From: Emiliania huxleyi CCMP1516
Lineage: Eukaryota > Haptophyta > Isochrysidales > Noelaerhabdaceae
Reading direction: 5' to 3'
Length of the DNA: 64,000 bases
NCBI RefSeq assembly: GCF_000372725.1
Contig: NW_005198244.1
Coordinates: 1,553,841-1,617,840, forward strand
In this document: piece after piece, positions 34,599 to 42,714 of the stretch
Numbering within the stretch: the stretch's first letter is position 1
Layout: each line of letters begins with the position of its first letter
Notes under the pieces: generated by a model
Seen by the model: only the letters and a program-made list of their open reading frames with translations
What the model was told of the DNA's origin: nothing
The model's database searches: none
Position numbers and translations under genes: made by a program

Positions 34599-36905
34599 TC
34601 ATGAACACTGAGCGTCCAAGTGGAAGTGCTGCGCGAGAAGGGAGGCGTTCAGGCTCTTGCGCGCGCGTCTCACAGCAGCGCCCGCCGGGGTTTCCTGCAG
34701 CGCGAGCGAGTCTATCCGAATCCGGGACGGCTCGTCTTCCGGGCATTTGCTCTTGCGCCCTTTTGTGGAACACGCGCGGCGCCGGTGCGTGATGTGAAGC
34801 TCGCACGCCATCCCGGGATGCACAATGAGGTTGAATGTGGTAGAGGCGGAGACGGTGACGTTGCCCAGGTGCCTGCTCCCCGTCTCCACATGAGGGAACG
34901 GGTGAAGATACTGAAGGGGCTTGTAGACTTGATTCATGAAGCATTCGCAGCCGCTGCACTCAATCTCAAATGCACCGAACCCCGGCCGGACGTAGGAGGA
35001 CAGGTACCCGAGCGTGCCCTGCATCCATGTGCAGTTCGCTCGAGAGGGAGGGCTCGGCAGCGGCCCGAGACGAAGCGTCTCTCCGACTCGAGTGCTCTCA
35101 ATCCCGACCTTTGCCACGCGCTTCGCTTTACCGTCGTCGACAAACCTCCAGCTCGTCCCATCGATCGAGCCAGACAGGGGCCAGGCGCCTCGAATGCCCG
35201 CCTTTGTGAAGCTCGGCTTGGTGAAGCAAACCTCCCATGGCTTCCCGGTGGGCTCCCGTGGGGCCACCTCAGGCACGACGAGGGAGCCATTGGGTTGCCC
35301 GTTGCACAGCTCATCCACCAGCCTCTTGCAGATGAAGCGGGCGGAAGCCGCAGCGATGATGGCGTGGGCTATGGGGGACGGGTGGACCTTGTCGGCCCCG
35401 CCATTTGCGTAGAAGAACTTGAGCGGCGTGCCGTCTGCCACCAGGCTCTGCATGGTGGGTCTCAGCGACATGATGTCTGCCTGCTCGGTCGTCGCGGCCA
35501 TCCGGATCAGCGCTGGAGCAGGGACGGCGTTTTTGAACTTGGCATCCTTGGAGCTCGTGTGCTCCATGTTTTCCCAGACGATGAAAGCCACGGCCGCACG
35601 AGGGGCCACTCTGCGGATGGACTGAATCAGCGGACTCAGGCTCTCGCACCACAGGTTGCAAGCCACCTCGATCAGAACCAGGTCTGCGTCCGCGGGCACA
35701 TGCGCCTCGGTGCAGAGAGCAAAGGAGCACGCGGAGGCGGCATTCTTGAAGGAGATCGACAGCCGAACCTCGATCCGCTCGTCGAGCGCGCGGCTGAGGA
35801 CGGTCTCGAGCTCATCGTGGACGCGCCGGCCCCACGACCGAGTGATGTCGCAGATGGGTGAGCGGCGCTCGCCCGCCGAGGCGTTCCACGGCTCCGAAGC
35901 CCCACAGCCCGAGGTTGGCGAGACGCCGACGATGGCGACGTTCAAGCGCGACTGTGTAGCAAGGCGTTGCGACACTGCCGCCCACCTCGGATCCCACGCC
36001 GCGACCGATTTCTCGATGGGCTGCTGCCATCTCAAGCTGCTGGGGATGCTGAGCTCCGCGCGGGGGAGCGGCTGCAAGATGATCGCGTGGCCGTTGGCAG
36101 TACAATGAGTCAGCGTCCTCTTCGGGAGGTCGCCGGTCCAATCCCATGGTGGCCGCTCGGTAGAGGAGATATTTTGGACGACGCCACACAGCCGCGCGCT
36201 TCGTGGGCTCGGGCTCGGGCCAATAGCCGCCGGCACCTCGTCTGACAGCTGCCCCTCGTCGCCCTTTGAGCACTCGCTGCAGTCACGGCACTCCTTCAGA
36301 TCGCAGGTCGTCACGCCACACCATGGCTTACACGCCCTCGATGAGGCCAGCTTCCGCGTCTCTTTTTGTGGTTGCGTGTGGCCACGAGCCACCCGCTCCT
36401 GCCGGCGGAGCTTGATCGGCTTGGACGAGGCCTTGTTTACCTGGCCCCGGAACTCCTGCGATGGCGCTGCCCGGAGGTTGCCTCTGACGGCAAAGAGCAG
36501 CGCGTACACCACAATGCAGGCGAACAGCCACTTGAGCAGGCGCCTCACGTCGACCGTGACCGTGGTGGTGGTGAGCGAGTCGGACTGCAGCAGCGGCCGC
36601 CGCTGGACAACAATGCTGAGCGAGCGGCGCGGAGCGCTGAGCTGCACCTCCTTCATCGAATCTCTCAGCGCGTCGTCCGGATCTTCAGTCGCCACTGGCC
36701 CGTCCATGCGGAAGCTGATGCGGGGGAGATATGGCCCGCTCCCCGTCGAGCTCACGCTGGTGATTCTCACAAGGCTGGCCTGCCGCCGAGAGCTGCCGCG
36801 GCGAGCGGGCGTCGACTCGCCAAAACTGGCTTCGCCATTCGATATTGCGCCGGTACTCGATCCGCGGCGCCGGAGGTCAACGTCTTCGTACGCGGAAGCA
36901 GCCAT
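34599..36905 (-). CDS. Intronless type II membrane protein with SGNH/GDSL-hydrolase-like domain
   Basis: An uninterrupted frame of about 768 codons from the ATG at 36903-36905. The frame is open upstream to 37226, but that part is repeat-derived and excluded. The cytosolic N-terminus (about 120 residues, Ser/Arg-rich) precedes a single hydrophobic span LLKWLFACIVVYALLFAV at about residues 122-139. A Cys-rich stem (CKPWCGVTTCDLKECRDCSE) follows. The lumenal domain shows SGNH landmarks: the strand VAIVGVSPTSGCG with a candidate Ser, DADLVLIEVACNLW, and ADKVHPSPIAHAII, the DxxH block with catalytic Asp and His. A C-terminal Cys-containing region follows. Such proteins often add or remove acyl groups on glycans in the Golgi; that role here is inference. 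Absence of introns is unusual among its neighbours. Confidence 0.75.
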   Translation of the reverse strand: MAASAYEDVDLRRRGSSTGAISNGEASFGESTPARRGSSRRQASLVRITSVSSTGSGPYLPRISFRMDGPVATEDPDDALRDSMKEVQLSAPRRSLSIVVQRRPLLQSDSLTTTTVTVDVRRLLKWLFACIVVYALLFAVRGNLRAAPSQEFRGQVNKASSKPIKLRRQERVARGHTQPQKETRKLASSRACKPWCGVTTCDLKECRDCSECSKGDEGQLSDEVPAAIGPSPSPRSARLCGVVQNISSTERPPWDWTGDLPKRTLTHCTANGHAIILQPLPRAELSIPSSLRWQQPIEKSVAAWDPRWAAVSQRLATQSRLNVAIVGVSPTSGCGASEPWNASAGERRSPICDITRSWGRRVHDELETVLSRALDERIEVRLSISFKNAASACSFALCTEAHVPADADLVLIEVACNLWCESLSPLIQSIRRVAPRAAVAFIVWENMEHTSSKDAKFKNAVPAPALIRMAATTEQADIMSLRPTMQSLVADGTPLKFFYANGGADKVHPSPIAHAIIAAASARFICKRLVDELCNGQPNGSLVVPEVAPREPTGKPWEVCFTKPSFTKAGIRGAWPLSGSIDGTSWRFVDDGKAKRVAKVGIESTRVGETLRLGPLPSPPSRANCTWMQGTLGYLSSYVRPGFGAFEIECSGCECFMNQVYKPLQYLHPFPHVETGSRHLGNVTVSASTTFNLIVHPGMACELHITHRRRACSTKGRKSKCPEDEPSRIRIDSLALQETPAGAAVRRARKSLNASLLAQHFHLDAQCS

Positions 36906-37138
36906 AGTACGATGTCTTCCAGCCCGGACTCCAGCTCCAGCCGGCCGCTCGCTCAAGGGGAACGCGGGACGCACGAGTTTACTTGTGATAGGTAGTAGCC
37001 ATGCAACGAGGAAAAGAAAGTTTTCCGCGGCTGTGCGCCAATGGGCGCGATTAGATGAATTTTCTTTCTTCGCTCGCCCGGACTCCAGCCGGACAAACAA
37101 AACAAAATCTCTCTCTCTCTCCCAGCCGGACTCCAGCC

Positions 37139-37190
37139 GACGTTCTCCCATCCCTCCTTTGGGTTGTCTGTTTTCTTTCTTTCTTTCCAG
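37139..37190 (+). repeat. Fragment of the dispersed repeat, (TTTC)n-tailed end
   Basis: CTCCCATCCCTCCTTTGGGT followed by TGTCTGTTTTC and a short TTTC run, the same 3' end as the copies at 33.0 and 33.9 kb and, inverted, 39.71-39.76 kb. It lies about 230 bp upstream of the SGNH gene start and about 180 bp upstream of the hydroxylase start. Confidence 0.7.
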
Positions 37191-37371
37191 CCGGCCGCTC
37201 GGCTCAAGGGGAACGCGCGGACGCACGAGTTTACCTGTAATAGAGCTCTAGGTAGTTAGCCCAAAGGAAAAAGATCTTTAAAAATCTCCGCCACGTCGTT
37301 TTTCTTGGTTGCGCGGTGCCGCGCGCGCGAGCTTTGCCATCCACGCTTGCCATCACGCTCCGGCCGTTGAT

Positions 37372-38297
37372 ATGTCCGCGGCCAAGCTCTCCGAGAGGCT
37401 CGCCACGCTGCAGTATCTAACGCGGCCGTCGGCGGGCAAGCGCACCGGTCGCAACATTGGCGTCCACGCAAACGTCGCCACTGACCTCGAGGCCGTCCAT
37501 GTGCCGATCCCGGTAAAGATGGCCGACTACAGGCGGGTCGCTGCGCCGCCCCGCTTGATCGTCGATCGCTTCGAGCTGCGCCGCTGGCAGCCCGCACAGC
37601 CCGACTTTGCGGACCCTGCCAGCGTGCGCACGTTCTACGCCGCCGCAGAGGCTTTTGTGTGCGCTGCCGTCGGCGCCGCCAGGGTGCACGTCTTTGACCA
37701 CACGCTTCGGACGTCGGGCGTCTCGTCCCTCAACGCGGCCGACGGCGCATCCGCTGCAGGCGCCGTCCTCCGTGTGCACGGAGACTACACGGCCGACTCC
37801 GCTCCAACGAGGCTGGCGCAGCTCGCCGCCGCGGGAGCCATCACGGTAGAGCCCGCGCCGTCGCGCTTTGCGTTCGTCAACGTCTGGCGCTCTGTGGACC
37901 AGCAGCAGCCGGTGCTGTCCCACCCTCTCGCGCTCTGCCGGCCGCGCAGCATCGACTACGCCAGGTATCGAGAGTAGCCGAGAGAGTAGTCGAGACTACT
38001 GGCCGGGATTGCCGCGCAGCCCCTGGAACCTCCCTGCGTAGGGACACTTGGTCCTATCACATGCACTTTGAGGACCGCGTCGGCCGCAACCTCGCCATCG
38101 AGGCGAAGGCCGGCCACGAGTGGGGCTACTACCCTCGAATGACAGCCGACGAGGCGCTCCTCTTCTTCGCTTTCGACTCGAGCGCCGCCGACGGCGACGT
38201 CGGCGTCGTGCACACCGCCTTCGACGACCCGGCCATCGACGGCGCAGGCGTGCCGCGGAGGAGCGTCGAGCTGAGGACGGTGGCGCTGTGGGACTAG
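37372..38297 (+). CDS. AsaB/AsqI/CmcJ-like hydroxylase or desaturase
   Basis: Two exons, 37372-37974 and 38042-38297, joined by a GT-AG intron of 67 nt (DYA-R-DTWSYHMHFEDR). About 285 aa. Family signatures: VHVFDHTLRTSG near residue 105-116, RVHGDYTADSAPTRL (metal- and substrate-site region), RFAFVNVWRSVDQQQPVLSH followed by PLALCRPRSIDY, and WGYYPRMTADEALLFFAFDS. This family contains non-haem iron oxygenase-like enzymes of fungal and bacterial secondary metabolism such as CmcJ and AsaB. The His/Asp pair in the HGDYT block is consistent with metal binding. The substrate cannot be told. No leader, so cytosolic. It stands alone, without a biosynthetic cluster around it. Confidence 0.85.
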
Positions 38298-39917
38298 CCT
38301 GTCTGTGGTGGGAGGCACGGAGGACGAGTCGTGTCTGCGGTTCTCTGTTCTCTGTTCTCTCGGCTCTCGCGCTGAGACTGAAAAAAGAATCTGGTTCTAT
38401 GTGTAACACTGAGGCCTTCCGCCTTCGTCGGCTTCGAGGAGAGACATGTCACATGATTTTAGCAACGGCCAACGCGAAGAAGATGACTTCTTGTGATCTC
38501 TGTGATCTGTGAGGGTCCGCCCGCACGCGCATATTTTCTTGTTGGTTTTCAAAAGTCTCTCTCCCAACGGCAACGGCCAACGGCAACGCGACGGTGGACG
38601 GACGGAGCGTGTGGTCGCGCTTCACAGTACACAGATCACCGCGTCGCGATAAGAATGCTTTCTAAAGGTGCGGTGGGGAGCGGGGGAGGAAGAGGGGGAG
38701 GGGTCCGACTGAGGAGGAGGTGCGGTGGAGGTGGGGGGGGGGGGAGGAGGGGGGCGTGCTGGGGGAGACGGGGGATCGGGAGAGGGGGAGGGGTGCGGAT
38801 GGGGCGGTCGGGGGAGGCGGAGCGGCGGGGTCCGCGAGGAAGCCGAGGAAGGCAAGGAAGTCGCGGCAGGATAAGCACGCGGGTCGACTGCGGTGAGGGA
38901 AATCCTTGGCTTGGGGGGGGGGGGGGAGGGGGGAATGTCTGACCCAGGGGGGGGTGTAGCGACTCTCTGTCTCCTTGGTTAAAGCTGGCCAGCTACATAA
39001 AAGTACAAACGCGGTGGGAGGAGGCGGCACCGAGGGGCTAAGGTCGACGTCCTCTCGGGCTACGACAAGGTGAACGTGATCTGGTCCTCACGGGGTCGAC
39101 CCGTCTCCTCCCCCCGGGCGTGACGGACTCCGTGGCAGCGTACGGTCGGACAGAAAGGAATTTTGACTACTGACCAGCTGACAAGTTTCTGTAGCGCGAC
39201 TCGGAGTTGCTATGTCGGCCTCTCTCGCCTGGAAGAGCCCCCCCTCCCCTCCCCCCTCCCCCTTCCCTGTCCGGCCAACGCGGAGCACATACCCTCTTGC
39301 TACCCCCTGCAGGTGAGGGAAAGGCACAACTCAGACCGATGGGCTTGCCCATCCCGGAGTGGTTCGATCCCACACAAACCCGAGACGGTGACGGGAGCTA
39401 TCTGATGATCTCAGGCCCGGTTGGAGGGTAGTGCGTCGGATTGCCTGGATCCTGCTGAACAAGCTCCTCTTGTAGCTCGATCGGTCACACCGCCATCGCC
39501 GTCGGGGAGAGGGGGGGGACGACACTGCTTCGGCAGCGTGCACCTCGATCCTGTACCGTGTTTGTTATGACCCCCCCCAATGAACATACCAGTGAGGGAG
39601 GGCGAGACGATCGAGGGGTCCCGTACCATGCGGAATCGACCCTATCCAGTGCTCAAGTGCTCAAGTGTGCCGGTGTGTGTGCTAGTCTGCGCCAGTCCGC
39701 CCTTGTAAAGAAAGAAAGAAAGAAAACAGACAACCCAAGGGAGGGATGGGAGGACGCCCTTGTTGTGCCTCAGCTGTGCGAGCGAAAAAAAATTTTCGGG
39801 TAAGTTCTCTGCTTCTGCCACTCCGTCGGGGCGCCGGCATCGAGCGGCGGGAGGCTGCGGAGGGTTGCTACGTGCGAGCCCGTCGTTGGTGGTGTTTGTT
39901 GGCACAGCGCACGCCGC
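38298..39917. other. Gene-free stretch with a G-rich tract and a repeat fragment
   Basis: The plus strand at 38665-38960 is strongly G-rich, with many runs of 4 or more G, capable of G-quadruplex formation. At 39706-39760 lies an inverted fragment of the dispersed repeat with AAAG tandem units. Short frames here have no protein-like features. Confidence 0.55.
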
Positions 39918-41282
39918 ATGTTGGCCTTGATCTGCCTGGGACTCTCGCTGCGTCGTCTCCCCACGCGAACGTCGCACCGATCGGCGCCACAGGCTGCGGC
40001 CAACTCTCCTGCACCGCGTGTCTCGGTCGCCGAGGCTGCTCACGACGCAAGCTCTCCTGCGCCGTGCGCCTCAGACGCGAGCGCTGCCGCTTGGCTGCTC
40101 GCCGCGGCGCGGAGCCGGCGGCCGCTCGGAAGGCGCGCGCTCGGCGGGCCGGCGTACGAATGGCTGCAGAAGGAGGTGCGTTGGCTGGCACAGGAGTACA
40201 CCCTCTTCCTCGAGGACGCGACGTGTGGCTGGCTGCCCGCCGGCTCGGAGGAGGAGTCGCTTGTGCACGCCGCGGCGCGGGCGCGCTTCGGCCCTCCTGC
40301 CCTCCAGCGCCACCTCGCCAGGCGGCTCAGCGAGTTGGAGCTGCACGGGCACGCCTCTCCGCGCGCGGTGGCCAACGCAAGCGTCGGGGTCTGGCACGCC
40401 AACGCAAGCGTCGGAGTCTGGCACGAGCCGACCGTCTGGTCCGCCTTCAGCCTCGCGCTGCAGGTGCGGCTCGAGCCAGTCTACGAGGGCGGCTGGCGAG
40501 ACTCGGTCGAGTGGTCTGTCTACGCGGAGCTGCGACCGAAGGCGGCGGCGGAGGGGTGGGAGCTCCGGGTCTCGCAGCCGGCGAGGCGGCGAGCCCCGCG
40601 CGCAAGGGCGGCGGCGCGGCGCGAGGAGACGCACGGCGGCGGCGGCGGCGGGAGCGGCGGGAGTGGCGACGGCGGCAGGCGTGAGCCGAACCCGAAGCAG
40701 CCGCTGGGCAAGAGGCAAGTCGGGGCGGCGACGCTGGCGTGGCTGCACACGGCGGCGGGCGGCCTGGCGGGGGAGTACCTCTCCCTGGTAGAGAGGCTGC
40801 GGGCGGAGGGCGGCTCGCTCACGGTGGAGGCGCTGCACGCCGCCGCCGCGCCGACCTTCGCTCCCCGCGCCGTCGTGCTCCGCTGCGACGAGATCCTGGC
40901 GGCGCTCGGCCGCCCGCCGGAGGTGCCGGAGGGCAGGGCGGCGGAGGTGCGGACACACGTGCCAACGGTGTGGTCCGCCTTCGCTTGCGCCGTGCGCGCG
41001 AGGCTCCTCGAGCGTGGCGGCGGGCACGCGGCCGGCGGCGAGCGTGGCGGCGGCGAGAGCGAGCGCGGCGACGATCGATGGTCTGAGAGCGTCGAGTGGC
41101 GGCTGCTGCGCCGCCTGTACGAGGCGGGGCGCTCGTCGGAGGGCTTTGCGTGGCGCATCGCCGCGGCGTCCGATGCGGCGGGTGGGGAGCGGGAGGCGGC
41201 TGGAGTGGGTACAGCGGCGGGAGTAGGGGCGAAGCCGCGGGTGGGACGAGGGGGCGGAACGAATACCGGTGAATATACTTAA
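39918..41282 (+). CDS. Exported protein with two diverged copies of a novel domain
   Basis: Single frame of 454 codons. The start at 39918 gives a hydrophobic leader (MLALICLGLSLRRLP) followed by a basic/Ser-rich region, compatible with ER or bipartite plastid targeting. Two domain copies can be aligned: copy 1 about residues 78-215 (YEWLQKEVRWLAQEYTLFLE ... PTVWSAFSLALQVRL ... WRDSVEWSVYAEL) and copy 2 about residues 270-415 (LAWLHTAAGGLAGEYLSLVE ... PTVWSAFACAVRARL ... WSESVEWRLLRRL). The linker is Gly/Arg-rich and the C-terminus low-complexity. Within copy 1, ANASVGVWH is tandemly duplicated. No known family is recognised, so no function is proposed. Conservation between copies supports real coding. 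Confidence 0.7.
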   Translation: MLALICLGLSLRRLPTRTSHRSAPQAAANSPAPRVSVAEAAHDASSPAPCASDASAAAWLLAAARSRRPLGRRALGGPAYEWLQKEVRWLAQEYTLFLEDATCGWLPAGSEEESLVHAAARARFGPPALQRHLARRLSELELHGHASPRAVANASVGVWHANASVGVWHEPTVWSAFSLALQVRLEPVYEGGWRDSVEWSVYAELRPKAAAEGWELRVSQPARRRAPRARAAARREETHGGGGGGSGGSGDGGRREPNPKQPLGKRQVGAATLAWLHTAAGGLAGEYLSLVERLRAEGGSLTVEALHAAAAPTFAPRAVVLRCDEILAALGRPPEVPEGRAAEVRTHVPTVWSAFACAVRARLLERGGGHAAGGERGGGESERGDDRWSESVEWRLLRRLYEAGRSSEGFAWRIAAASDAAGGEREAAGVGTAAGVGAKPRVGRGGGTNTGEYT

Positions 41283-42470
41283 AATATATGTGTGCGTTAT
41301 TGCGTAGAGGGCCGGCAAGCGAGACCCCGTGTGAGTTTTTGTGTTTTCGAGCGTATGACCACAAATTGCCGCAAAAGAATAAATAGAACATACTCCCCCG
41401 CCCCAGCACGCAGCAGCAGAGAGCAGCACCACAGACAGAAAACCATCTGCCGCGATCTGGGATTTGTCAGTGTGTGATGTGATAGTTCACTGAGATATTT
41501 ACATGTGCGGGGAGATGAATCATCATGTGGATATTTAATGGTCAACACCGAGTTCCGACCAGTCGGACAATTTAATTGTCGTTTGCTCCAAGTTTGTCCG
41601 AATCATCACAGGCTAGTGCCATTTCACTGTGACACAGCTCGCGTTACAAAACCTTGATTTGACCATTTGCGCAAAAAGGTACATCTCGGTGCCTTCCAGA
41701 GGCAGCTGCGACCCCGCCGAGTAGACGGCGGCACACAGCAGGTGGCGCGGTGCCCCTCCGTCCACTCGCCGGGGTCGCAGCTGCCTCTGCGCGTCCTGTG
41801 GATGTACCTTTGTCGCGCGCCGGAGATGACTCGACGCCGCTGAGATCGGAGATCAAGCTCTGACAGGTCGCACGTCGCTCCTTTGACGCCGACGTGATTT
41901 ACCCGTGCAGATCACATCAGGACACCGGTCTCGACACGCTCGGTACGACGCCTGCGACCCGTATCGGGTCAGGTGGCACGACGCTCATCGCGCCTGCCAG
42001 CGCTGCCGTGCAGGTTGCCACGACGAGGTCGAGAACGCTTCTATACGCTCGCCGAGCCTTCCTTTCCATCCCATTAGGCAGCCTGGGAACGGTGGCGATC
42101 AGAGGCAAAGCCTACGAGGGGTGGTGGAACCACATGTCACGGCTACTGCCGGCTCGACCCCACGATAGCCTCCGGAGGCTGACTTTGCGGCACCATCATC
42201 GGACGATGTCGACGAGTTGGGTCGCTCTCGCGGTAGCCAGATGACCTCTCATACTAGGAGCATCGGCCATGGCCGCAGGGAGCGCGGGGGAGGGCGCTGG
42301 AAGCAACACGGAGCTCCGTTGGAGACGTTTTCAAGATTAGCGTGTCAGAGTGAAAAATGGCACTAGCCACAATCAATGTACAAAATGTGAACCTGAACGA
42401 TGGACAGTGATTCTTGAGATAGCATACAGAACGCACACATCACAAAAAAATCTCGAAAACACATATCCCA
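41283..42470. other. Gene-free stretch with a small inverted-repeat element
   Basis: No convincing coding region. It contains the 137-bp inverted-repeat element at 41675-41811, and its last five bases (TCCCA, 42466-42470) are the left copy of the retrotransposon target duplication. Confidence 0.5.
41675..41811. mobile_element. Short MITE-like element or hairpin
   Basis: Ends AAAGGTACAT...ATGTACCTTT are inverted, and an inner 20-bp arm pair is perfect: CAGAGGCAGCTGCGACCCCG (41697-41716) against its complement at 41770-41789. Interior about 53 bp. No coding capacity. Confidence 0.7.
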
Positions 42471-42714
42471 TGCGATCACCCCCCATGGGTGCCCTTTCTA
42501 GTCATTCTAGTGAATGAATTGACTCGTCCCAGTGGATGTGTCCGATTTCCGACGTCCCTGTCAAAATGTGCGTGACGTCCGATCCTTTGTAATCGTCTAG
42601 AGACGCTGGACACATGAGCACGGAGCCGGCCGCTCCCGGCCCCACGCTGCGCCCACGGCCCGCGCGGCCGGCGCAGCCACCCGGGAGCTCAGGCGCTACC
42701 GCTCCGCTTGCGCA
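42471..42714 (+). repeat. 5' LTR of the copia element
   Basis: 244 bp, TGCGATCACC...GCTTGCGCA. It contains the start codon of the polyprotein at 42614, so its last 101 bp are protein-coding. Confidence 0.97.

Noticed and set aside
36906-37226. N-terminal extension of the SGNH-like frame
   Set aside because: It is translated dispersed-repeat sequence; the ATG at 36905 followed by a plausible cytosolic tail is preferred.
39340-39380. Perfect tRNA B-box-like sequence GGTTCGATCCC
   Set aside because: No matching acceptor, D or anticodon arms can be drawn around it.
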